A stretch of DNA of 5,459 nt from Chlorobiales bacterium (GTDB lineage Bacteria; Bacteroidota; Chlorobiia; Chlorobiales; Chlorobiaceae). The stretch spans positions 1 to 5,459 of the forward strand of contig JAKSDB010000207.1 of the NCBI GenBank assembly GCA_022360415.1, read 5' to 3'. The notes below the pieces were generated by a model. That model saw nothing but the letters and a program-made list of their open reading frames with translations. It was not told where the DNA came from and did no database searches. A program made the translations under genes and the position numbers. Positions 1-5,395 of this stretch are shown here, one piece after another (positions within the stretch are counted from its first letter, which is position 1; each line of letters begins with the position of its first letter).

Positions 1-348
1 AAAAAAACCCGGACTGAGCGTCAGAACAAAAGCAGTTGTAACCCCTTCTTCCCGCAGGATATCCTCAGCCTTGCCAACAAGCATACTGCCGACCCCGCAC
101 CGCTTGAACGCATCGATAACGGCAAGAGTGCGGATTTCAGCAAGATGAAGGGTAAAAAAAGAGATTGCGCACGAGCCGATAATCTGTCCATTCTGTTCGG
201 CGACCAGAAAATTACGAATATTCTCTATAATATTCTCGGGAGAACGTTTGAGCATAATCCCCCTGTCCGCGAATAGTGTTGTTATAGCCCCGATCGCCTC
301 TGCGTCGGCAAGGCGCGCTGTCCTTACTCTGATATCGGTTGCTGCCAT
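1..348 (-). CDS. GNAT-family N-acetyltransferase, short N-acetylglutamate-synthase-like, C-terminus beyond the window
   Basis: The first 116 residues are visible; the frame is still open at base 1, so the C-terminal part is missing. The start is the ATG at 346-348. It is the only ATG available, because the in-frame obgE stop lies three codons upstream. GNAT landmarks are an N-terminal IRVRTARLADA strand-helix, the core strand FLVAEQNGQIIGSCAI (47-62), the acetyl-CoA strand AEIRTLAV (70-77) and the pyrophosphate-binding turn FKRCGVGSML (81-90). The pattern RG-IMLKRS, then AEIRTLAV, then LTLSPGFF resembles the short, stand-alone ArgA-type enzymes that acetylate glutamate with acetyl-CoA as the first step of arginine synthesis. 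Lys82 stands where GNATs usually carry Gln or Arg. No Shine-Dalgarno sequence is visible, and the gap to the obgE stop is 6 bp, so translational coupling to obgE is likely. The GNAT fold is clear; the substrate is an inference. Confidence 0.85.
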   Translation of the reverse strand, partial: MAATDIRVRTARLADAEAIGAITTLFADRGIMLKRSPENIIENIRNFLVAEQNGQIIGSCAISFFTLHLAEIRTLAVIDAFKRCGVGSMLVGKAEDILREEGVTTAFVLTLSPGFF

Positions 349-354
349 GCTTTG

Positions 355-1356
355 TTACTTTGCTTCGCTTTTTAAGTCCCGGGACTGTTCAAGCTTTTCC
401 CACAGCACATCCTTCAGCTCTTCAAGTCCCTGCCCTGTAATGCTTGAAACCTTCAGTACCTTTACCTCATTCGCGATTTCCGGACAACTGAAATCCTCGG
501 GAACGATATCCATTTTTGTTATCAGCAACACTCTCGGTTTGCCAAGCATCTCCAGGTCAAATTTTTTCATCTCTTTCAGGAGCATCGCGTATTCAGCGCC
601 AATATCATCGGATTCAGCTGAAACCAGCACGGCAAGCACTTTTGTCCGCTCGATATGCTTGAGGAACTGGAGGCCAAGCCCCTTGCCTTCGGCCGCGCCC
701 TCGATGATCCCCGGAATGTCAGCCATAACAAACGAATTGTAGTTCCTGTACTGAACAATTCCAAGGTTCGGCACAAGGGTGGTAAAGGGATAATCGGCGA
801 TTTTGGGCTTTGCCGCGCTTATAACGGAAATCAATGTTGACTTACCCGCATTGGGAAAACCCACCAGACCGACATCGGCGATCAGTTTCAGTTCAAGCTC
901 GATCTCGAGGCCTTCTCCCTTGCCTCCCGGCTCGGCATATCTCGGCGCCTGATGGGTAGCCGACGCGAAATGAGGATTTCCCTTGCCTCCCCTGCCCCCC
1001 CTTGCCACGAGGAATTCCTCACCGTCCTGAGTAAGATCGGCAAGCAGTTCCCCGTTTTCAGCGTTCCTGACAACGGTACCGCAGGGGACCGGGATCACAA
1101 CGTCTTTTCCCATCTTCCCGTTTTTTTTCGCCCCCTGGCCGTGAGCCCCCCTTTGTGCCTCGTAACGTTTTCTATACCTGAAATCAAGCAGGGTCGACAA
1201 CTGACCGTTCGCCTTGAGATAGACATGGCCGCCGCGCCCCCCATCTCCTCCGTCGGGGCCTCCTTTCGGCACAAATTTTTCCCTGCGGAAACTCATACAG
1301 CCGTTTCCGCCGTTACCTGCCTTTACATATATTTTCGCAGCGTCGACAAACTTCAT
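355..1356 (-). CDS. obgE: Obg/CgtA GTPase, short form without the C-terminal OCT domain
   Basis: This is a ribosome-associated GTPase of the Obg family, which acts in late assembly of the large ribosomal subunit and in stress and cell-cycle control. At 333 residues the protein has two parts. The first is the glycine-rich Obg fold (about 1-158), which begins with the family-typical MKFVDAAKIYVKAG and contains GGRGGKGNPHFASATHQAPR. The second is the G domain (about 159-325). Visible nucleotide motifs are G1 GFPNAGKST (166-174), switch I around DYPFTT (188-193), G3 DIPGIIEGA (213-221), G4 TKMD (280-283) and G5 SSITGQG (304-310). G4 has Thr in place of the usual Asn of NKxD. The protein ends shortly after the G domain, so the variable OCT domain of many Obg proteins is absent; the charged tail is only about 15 residues. 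The ATG at 1354-1356 is chosen for the family N-terminus and because an AAAGGG sequence precedes it. A GNAT gene follows 6 bp downstream. Confidence 0.97.
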   Translation of the reverse strand: MKFVDAAKIYVKAGNGGNGCMSFRREKFVPKGGPDGGDGGRGGHVYLKANGQLSTLLDFRYRKRYEAQRGAHGQGAKKNGKMGKDVVIPVPCGTVVRNAENGELLADLTQDGEEFLVARGGRGGKGNPHFASATHQAPRYAEPGGKGEGLEIELELKLIADVGLVGFPNAGKSTLISVISAAKPKIADYPFTTLVPNLGIVQYRNYNSFVMADIPGIIEGAAEGKGLGLQFLKHIERTKVLAVLVSAESDDIGAEYAMLLKEMKKFDLEMLGKPRVLLITKMDIVPEDFSCPEIANEVKVLKVSSITGQGLEELKDVLWEKLEQSRDLKSEAK

Positions 1357-1360
1357 ATTG

Positions 1361-1366
1361 CCCTTT
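1361..1366 (-). promoter_or_regulatory. Shine-Dalgarno sequence of obgE
   Basis: On the minus strand AAAGGG lies four bases before the obgE ATG. It is the only clear, reasonably spaced Shine-Dalgarno-like sequence in the window, and it fixes the obgE start. Confidence 0.6.
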
Positions 1367-1394
1367 CAAAAGTGACAAAAAACCAGTTCTCACT

Positions 1395-1422
1395 GTAGGG
1401 GCGAAAGATTTTTCGCCCCTAC
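1395..1422. repeat. Perfect 12-bp-stem palindrome, REP-like
   Basis: The arm GTAGGGGCGAAA (1395-1406) is followed by the 4-base loop GATT and an exact reverse complement (1411-1422). It lies between two divergently transcribed genes, 39 bp upstream of the obgE start, with no T-tract on either side. It is therefore a poor candidate for an intrinsic terminator. From memory, short palindromes of the form GTAGGGGCGAA...TTCGCCCCTAC occur dispersed in several bacterial genomes, so a REP-like element is the likely reading. A role as a protein-binding site or an RNA hairpin in the obgE leader cannot be excluded. Confidence 0.75.
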
Positions 1423-1433
1423 GTACCCCCACC

Positions 1434-1506
1434 GCCACATCTCTCACAAACGAATCAACAATTCAACAAATAAACAAATCAACAGTCCGCCCCCACATTT
1501 CTCACA
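1434..1506. repeat. Degenerate 15-bp direct repeat flanking the octamer array
   Basis: GCCACATCTCTCACA (1434-1448) and CCCACATTTCTCACA (1492-1506) match at 13 of 15 positions and lie 58 bp apart. They bracket the octamer tandem. The arrangement suggests that this patch grew by duplication of a small cassette. No function is evident. Confidence 0.55.
1453..1484. repeat. Octamer tandem repeat, 4 degenerate copies of AATCAACA
   Basis: Four consecutive octamers read AATCAACA, ATTCAACA, AATAAACA and AATCAACA. The same ATTCAACA unit occurs twice in tandem upstream of gatB (3412-3427), so the unit is not confined to this locus. It looks like a dispersed intergenic microsatellite. A binding-site array is possible but nothing else supports it. 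Confidence 0.7.
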
Positions 1507-1529
1507 CCCATTACCCACTACCCATTCCC
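1507..1529 (-). repeat. Heptamer tandem (CCCATTA-type) forming a minus-strand G-quadruplex motif
   Basis: On the plus strand three heptamers (CCCATTA, CCCACTA, CCCATTC) are followed by a further CC and C. Read on the minus strand this gives four GGG runs separated by loops of 3, 4 and 4 bases, which satisfies the usual G3+N1-7 definition of an intramolecular G-quadruplex. The motif lies about 150 bp upstream of obgE on its coding-sense strand, and about 90 bp upstream of xseB on that gene's template strand. The pattern is seen directly; formation of the structure is inferred. Confidence 0.6.
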
Positions 1530-1542
1530 TATATTCTAATCT

Positions 1543-1570
1543 TTGAATACTTTCCGGCTTTAGCTATGTT
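1543..1570 (+). promoter_or_regulatory. Candidate sigma-70-type promoter of xseB
   Basis: TTGAAT (1543-1548), a 16-bp spacer and TATGTT (1565-1570) match the -35 and -10 consensus at four of six bases each. Transcription would start near 1577 and give a leader of about 40 bases before the xseB ATG. This is the best match seen in the gap, but it is a weak call made by eye. Confidence 0.3.
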
Positions 1571-1617
1571 ACCCTGAAAAGCAAACCGTAATATCCCTCA
1601 GCATCGTCCTTTATCGC

Positions 1618-1872
1618 ATGAGCCAGAAAAAAAAAGCTACCATAGAGGAGCTTATCGCAAGACTCGAAGAGATAACCGGGGAAATGGAAAACCCCGACAC
1701 AGGCATCGATCGATCGATCAAACTTTACGAAGAGGGACTTAAAATCGCGGATGATTGCAGAAAAAGGCTCCGCGATGCGCGGCAGAAAATCGAGGTCATC
1801 AATCCTGAAACCATCGAGAAACAAACGGAAAACAAACAGGATCAGGATTACGGTCTTTTCAACGACTCCTGA
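1618..1872 (+). CDS. xseB: Exodeoxyribonuclease VII small subunit
   Basis: This is the 84-residue small subunit of exonuclease VII, which with several XseB copies per XseA degrades single-stranded DNA to short oligonucleotides in the cytoplasm. The family core is plain: TIEELIARLEEITGEMENPD (8-27) and SIKLYEEGLKIADDCRKRL (33-51) form the two helices of the hairpin. These carry the conserved LE-I---ME and S--LYEEG-----C---L pattern, followed by an acidic, polar C-terminal tail. The length is normal. The ATG at 1618 is the only in-frame ATG after a TAG at 1561, yet no Shine-Dalgarno sequence precedes it. An A9 run (1627-1635) just after the start and a 15-base tandem of ATCG units (1705-1719) are possible slippage sites. 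The gene is convergent with gatB, 13 bp between stops. xseA is not in the window. Confidence 0.95.
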   Translation: MSQKKKATIEELIARLEEITGEMENPDTGIDRSIKLYEEGLKIADDCRKRLRDARQKIEVINPETIEKQTENKQDQDYGLFNDS

Positions 1873-1885
1873 CAACACCACCGCC

Positions 1886-3313
1886 TTATCCGTCAAGCTT
1901 TCGCTTCAGGATCTCGTTCACTACTACAGGGTTTGCCTTGCCTTTCATCGCTTTCATGCACTGGCCCACAAAAAAACCGAAAATCCTTGTTTTGCCGCTC
2001 CGATACTGGTTAACCTGCCCGGGATTTGCATCGATGATCTCCTGAACAACCCTTTCAATCTCCGCGGTATCCGAAACCTGTGCCAGACCTTCCTTTTCGA
2101 CAATCGCTTCTGCATTGTCACCTGTTTCCAGCATACGCTCAAACACCTGTTTGGCAATCGTGTTGCTGATCGTCCCGCCTGCTATCAAACCGATCAGTCC
2201 CCCGAGCCGCTCCGGTGAAACCGAAAAAGAAGCGACAGGAATATTCTTTTCCTTGAGCGTCCGCAGGACTTCACCCATAACCCAGTTCGATGCCGCCTTT
2301 GCGTCACCGCAGGAGCGCACGACCTCTTCGAAGTAATCGGCCACATCCCTTTCGGCAGTCAGCACACCCGCATCGTAACCTGGAATCCCGAACTCCCGCA
2401 CAAAACGTTCGGAACGGGCTTCAGGAAACTCCGGCAGATTCTGCTTCAAACGCTCGAGCATCTCGTCGTCAATCCGGACAGGTACAAGATCAGGGTCAGG
2501 AAAGTACCGGTAATCATGTGCGAACTCTTTGCCCCGCATCGAACGGGTCTCCTGTTTGTCCGCATCCCAGAGCCGGGTTTCCTGTACAATCTTTCCACCA
2601 CTCTCCAGCACATCGATATGGCGCTGCGCCTCATACTCGATGGCTTTTTCGACGCTTTTGAAAGAGTTCATGTTCTTTATCTCGGTTCTCGTGCCATACT
2701 CTTCAGCACCTTTCAGACGTACGGAAACGTTGGCATCGCAACGCAGACTTCCCTCTTCCATGTTGCCGTCCGATATCCCGAGATATTTGACGATCTGCCT
2801 TAATTTCTGAAGATAGGCCGATGCTTCTTTTGCAGAGCGAATATCGGGATAGCTTACAATTTCAAGAAGTGGAACACCGCACCGGTTGACATCGATAAAA
2901 GTATCGTCCCCGATATCGTGAATGGATTTTCCGGCATCCTCCTCGACATGTATTCGTACCAGCCTGACATCCCTCTGCCCCTCGTCGGTATCGACATGAA
3001 CAACGCCCTCGGTACAGACCGGCTCCTCGTACTGGGAAATCTGGTATCCTTTGGGAAGATCAGGGTAAAAATAGTTCTTCCTGGCGAGAATCGATTGCCG
3101 TGCAATAGTACAACCGGTCGCCAGGCCGAGCTTGACGGCATCATCTATAACCCTTCTGTTCAAGACGGGAAGCGCTCCGGGAAGTGCGAGACATACCGGA
3201 CAGATGTTTGTATTTGCAGGTTTTCCAAACTCGGTCGAGCAACCGCAAAAAGCCTTGCTGTTTGTATTTAACTGACAATGGACTTCGAGCCCAACCACTA
3301 ATTCATACTGCAT
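1886..3313 (-). CDS. gatB: Asp-tRNA(Asn)/Glu-tRNA(Gln) amidotransferase subunit B
   Basis: GatB binds the mischarged tRNA and activates its Glu or Asp side chain by phosphorylation; ammonia comes from GatA and GatC holds the trimer. The 475-residue length is normal. The N-terminal cradle domain (about 1-290) begins MQYELVVGLEVH and contains IHVEEDAGKSIHD (121-133), the signature NRCGVPLLEIVSYPD (143-157), EGSLRCDANVSVR (187-199) and EIKNMNSF (211-218). His12, Glu125 and Glu151 match what I recall as conserved metal-site residues of this family. Cys23, Cys25, Cys38 and Cys41 (CxC then CPVC) form a likely zinc site, which occurs in only some GatB proteins. The tail (about 325-475) is the YqeY-like helical domain with GGLIGLIAGGTIS. 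The frame stays open upstream to 3409, but the ATG at 3311-3313 gives the family N-terminus, and the extension would translate an intergenic palindrome. AGGG lies only two bases before this ATG. gatA and gatC are not nearby. Confidence 0.96.
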   Translation of the reverse strand: MQYELVVGLEVHCQLNTNSKAFCGCSTEFGKPANTNICPVCLALPGALPVLNRRVIDDAVKLGLATGCTIARQSILARKNYFYPDLPKGYQISQYEEPVCTEGVVHVDTDEGQRDVRLVRIHVEEDAGKSIHDIGDDTFIDVNRCGVPLLEIVSYPDIRSAKEASAYLQKLRQIVKYLGISDGNMEEGSLRCDANVSVRLKGAEEYGTRTEIKNMNSFKSVEKAIEYEAQRHIDVLESGGKIVQETRLWDADKQETRSMRGKEFAHDYRYFPDPDLVPVRIDDEMLERLKQNLPEFPEARSERFVREFGIPGYDAGVLTAERDVADYFEEVVRSCGDAKAASNWVMGEVLRTLKEKNIPVASFSVSPERLGGLIGLIAGGTISNTIAKQVFERMLETGDNAEAIVEKEGLAQVSDTAEIERVVQEIIDANPGQVNQYRSGKTRIFGFFVGQCMKAMKGKANPVVVNEILKRKLDG

Positions 3314-3341
3314 ACCCTGCAAAAAAAATTCGTTGTTCGAA

Positions 3342-3347
3342 GTTATA
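3342..3347 (-). promoter_or_regulatory. Candidate -10 element upstream of gatB
   Basis: TATAAC on the minus strand lies 28 bases before the gatB ATG and would give a leader of roughly 20 bases. It matches the -10 consensus at five of six positions. No convincing -35 hexamer is seen 16-18 bp upstream, so the call is weak. Confidence 0.22.
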
Positions 3348-3362
3348 CAAGTCAAAAGGCAA

Positions 3363-3402
3363 AACGTGGATCCCCGGGTCAGGCCCAAGGATGACTCACG
3401 TT
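3363..3402. repeat. Imperfect intergenic palindrome between the SYLF gene and gatB
   Basis: The outer arms AACGTG (3363-3368) and CACGTT (3397-3402) are exact complements. Inside them ATCC pairs with GGAT, and GGG with CCC around a small loop, with internal mismatches. On the minus strand the hairpin is followed by TTTTGCCTTTT, so it could also end the SYLF transcript. The core resembles a dispersed repeat of the form GTCATCC...GGGCCTGACCCGGGGATCC that I recall from several bacterial genomes. Whether it is a REP-like element, a terminator or both cannot be settled from one copy. Confidence 0.6.
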
Positions 3403-3411
3403 CTTTCACCG

Positions 3412-3427
3412 ATTCAACAATTCAACA
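3412..3427. repeat. Two tandem copies of the ATTCAACA octamer
   Basis: ATTCAACA occurs twice without a gap, 10 bp from the palindrome and 7 bp before the end of the SYLF gene. It is the same unit as in the octamer array upstream of xseB. In both places an octamer array sits close to a palindrome within an intergenic gap. Confidence 0.6.
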
Positions 3428-3434
3428 ACCTCTC

Positions 3435-3983
3435 CTAATACTCCTTGAAAGAAAACTTCTGACCGCCCACCGATGCTTCAGCCATCAGACCGCTCTTTGG
3501 CAACGCAAATATTGCGACACCGTCGGAATATTCGCTGTTTGTCGCCACACCTGCCGTCACGACAATCGCGCTTGCCTGCGCGTTGAGCTCATAATTTCCT
3601 TTCTTGAAATCTTCAAGATCCGACCGGCTCCGGAAAAAGATAATTTCGGCAAAAGCCTGACCACCGAGCTGCGGTCCCACATTGATCTGGGTAATCGAAG
3701 AGCGGCCGATCAGGCGGCCCTGTTCATAGACAAAGCCATCTCCCCTTGCACCTCCAAGCAACAGAATCCCGCCCTTGTAGACGTCGGGAAAAACCGCGTA
3801 ACCGTAAGCCTGGTCAAAAAACACCTGCATGCCCGGATCTGTTTTCTGGAAAAGACGGATTGTCTGTTGTGCATGTTCCTCTTCATGAGGATTCCATCCT
3901 GCAAAAACCGTGGAAGCAGCCATACCCATAATGACCAGCAGTGCTGTAAAAACTACTCTTCTCATGTTCATGGTATCAGTCAT
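3435..3983 (-). CDS. Secreted SYLF/Ysc84-domain protein
   Basis: This 182-residue protein starts with a Sec-type signal peptide: basic RR at 8-9, hydrophobic stretch VVFTALLVIMGMAA (10-23) and a probable cleavage site VFA|GW after residue 28. There is no lipobox cysteine, so it should be a soluble periplasmic or peripheral envelope protein. The rest is a SYLF (Ysc84, former DUF500) domain, with AYGYAVFPDVYKGGILLLGG (59-78), GDGFVYEQGRLIGRSSI (81-97), VGPQLGGQAFAEIIFF (102-117), DLEDFKKG (122-129) and a final GGQKFSF (173-179). In eukaryotes SYLF domains bind phosphoinositide membranes; bacterial members are envelope proteins of largely unknown role. The start is uncertain: Met1, Met5 (3971) and Met7 (3965) are possible and none has a Shine-Dalgarno sequence. 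A faint promoter-like TTGTGA, 16 bp, TACCAT lies at 4045-4072. clpB is 92 bp upstream. Confidence 0.88.
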   Translation of the reverse strand: MTDTMNMRRVVFTALLVIMGMAASTVFAGWNPHEEEHAQQTIRLFQKTDPGMQVFFDQAYGYAVFPDVYKGGILLLGGARGDGFVYEQGRLIGRSSITQINVGPQLGGQAFAEIIFFRSRSDLEDFKKGNYELNAQASAIVVTAGVATNSEYSDGVAIFALPKSGLMAEASVGGQKFSFKEY

Positions 3984-4075
3984 TTTAGTTGTTCAATAAA
4001 AAGAAACCGCACAAAATATCCACTTTTACCGACAGGTAGCCTTCATGGTATCGGACGCCATAACACTCACAAACC

Positions 4076-5395
4076 TCACTTGCTCGACAGTTCTCTTTTT
4101 AACGCTTCCCGCTCTATCTCCAGACGGCGGATTTCACGATTCACTTTATCGAGCTCTTCAGGATCACTGTCCATTTCAAGCCGAAGCTTCGAGGATGCTT
4201 CGTCGATGAGATCGATTGCCTTGTCAGGAAGAAACCGTTCGGAAATGTAACGGTCGGAAAGCTCGGCAGCGGCAATAATCGCTGAATCCATGATACGGAC
4301 ACCATGATGGATCTCGTACTTTTCCTTGAGACCCCGCAAAATAGAGACGGTATCCTCCACACTCGGCTGATCCACCATAACCGTCTGGAAACGCCGTTCG
4401 AGGGCTGCATCCTTTTCAATATGCTTGCGGTACTCGTCCAGTGTTGTAGCGCCGATACAGCGCAGCTCGCCGCGTGCAAGCGCCGGCTTGAGAATGTTGG
4501 CCGCGTCAACCGCTCCTTCCGCGGAACCTGCACCGACAAGCAGGTGCATTTCATCAATGAAAAGAATGACCTCGCCGTTGGCATCCTGGACCTCTTTTAT
4601 GACAGCCTTGAGCCGGTCTTCAAATTCACCGCGAAACTTCGCTCCCGCAACCAGCTGGGCAATATCGAGCGCTGCAATCTGCTTGCTTCTGAGGTTTTCG
4701 GGAACATCGCCCGCAACGATACGCTGAGCTATACCTTCGGCAATAGCTGTCTTACCGACGCCGGGATCGCCTATCAGAACAGGATTGTTTTTTGTCCTTC
4801 TGCTGAGGATCTGCAAAACCCGACGGATTTCCTCGTCCCGTCCTATAACGGGATCAAGCTTTCCCTTGCGCACAAGGTCGTTCAGATTACGCGAATATTT
4901 TTTCAGCGAGTTGTAAGTATCCTCTGCTGTCTGACTGGTTACACGCTGGGAACCGCGAATGCCCGCCATTACTTTGAGAATGGCGTCACGGTTCAGCCCC
5001 GCGTCCTGCATAAGAGACGAAACCTTGCCCCCTGCTTCGCTCATCGCAATAAAAAGGTGCTCGGAGCTGATATATTCATCCTTGAGCTTCTCCGCCTCTT
5101 TCAAAGAGAGGTCAAAAACCTTGCCAAGGTCCTGCGACAGATACTGGCCGGTTGCAGAAGCACCCGTAACTTTCGGTATGCGATCCAGCTCCCGATCGAT
5201 TACCGCAAGCAGATTGTCGACCTGCACCTCGAGCTTCTGCGCTATCTGATGACCGATGTTTTCGGTGTCGCTCAGCATGACATGAAGCAGATGCACCGGC
5301 TCGATCTGCTGGTGCTGTCGGCTTCCCGCGAGCGTGGCTGCCGACTGCAGGGCCTCCTGTGCCTTGACGGTAAATTTATTTGGATCAAACTGCAT
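4076..5395 (-). CDS. clpB: ClpB disaggregase, N-terminal half only (N domain and first AAA+ domain)
   Basis: ClpB is a hexameric AAA+ ATPase that works with DnaK to pull proteins out of aggregates. This 439-residue protein covers only the first half of the usual length of about 860. It has the N-terminal substrate-binding double repeat (about 1-145, from MQFDPNKFTVKAQEAL) and NBD1 (about 160-405). NBD1 carries Walker A GDPGVGKT (209-216), pore loop GAKFRGEFE (251-259; Phe254 where Tyr is usual), Walker B ILFIDEMH (277-284), IGATTLDEYRKHIEKD (314-329) and paired arginine fingers Arg334-Arg335. It ends with the first turns of the coiled-coil M domain (about 411-439, ending ELSSK). The M-domain remainder and NBD2 are absent, and the following 92 bp encode no trace of them in any frame. 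The reading frame is intact and all NBD1 motifs are present, so this looks like a true split gene rather than decay. No Shine-Dalgarno sequence precedes the ATG at 5393-5395. Confidence 0.93.
   Translation of the reverse strand: MQFDPNKFTVKAQEALQSAATLAGSRQHQQIEPVHLLHVMLSDTENIGHQIAQKLEVQVDNLLAVIDRELDRIPKVTGASATGQYLSQDLGKVFDLSLKEAEKLKDEYISSEHLFIAMSEAGGKVSSLMQDAGLNRDAILKVMAGIRGSQRVTSQTAEDTYNSLKKYSRNLNDLVRKGKLDPVIGRDEEIRRVLQILSRRTKNNPVLIGDPGVGKTAIAEGIAQRIVAGDVPENLRSKQIAALDIAQLVAGAKFRGEFEDRLKAVIKEVQDANGEVILFIDEMHLLVGAGSAEGAVDAANILKPALARGELRCIGATTLDEYRKHIEKDAALERRFQTVMVDQPSVEDTVSILRGLKEKYEIHHGVRIMDSAIIAAAELSDRYISERFLPDKAIDLIDEASSKLRLEMDSDPEELDKVNREIRRLEIEREALKRELSSK

Noticed and set aside
952..1398. 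Plus-strand open frame opposite the obgE N-terminal region
   Set aside because: The glycine-rich Obg fold on the minus strand fully explains the sequence; the antisense product is Pro/Ser-rich with no domain.
1434..1529. Repeat-rich patch as a possible CRISPR array
   Set aside because: The units are 7, 8 and 15 bp long, degenerate, and mostly direct tandems without unique spacers; no cas gene is present.
3321..3339. TTCG/CGAA hairpin followed by T8 on the minus strand, just before gatB
   Set aside because: The stem is only four base pairs, too weak for an intrinsic terminator, and it would lie within the gatB leader.
3368..3380. GGATCCCCGGG resembling a cloning-vector polylinker
   Set aside because: The match stops after about a dozen bases and is embedded in an imperfect palindrome with native-looking flanks, so vector contamination is unlikely.
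3314..3409. Possible 32-residue N-terminal extension of GatB
   Set aside because: It would translate the intergenic palindrome and poly-T stretch, whereas the ATG at 3311-3313 gives the exact family N-terminus.
3333..4250. Plus-strand open frame of 305 codons across the SYLF gene and two gaps
   Set aside because: It runs over an intergenic palindrome, the antisense of the SYLF gene and the antisense of the clpB end. It has no family resemblance and an unnatural Ser/Arg/His-rich composition.
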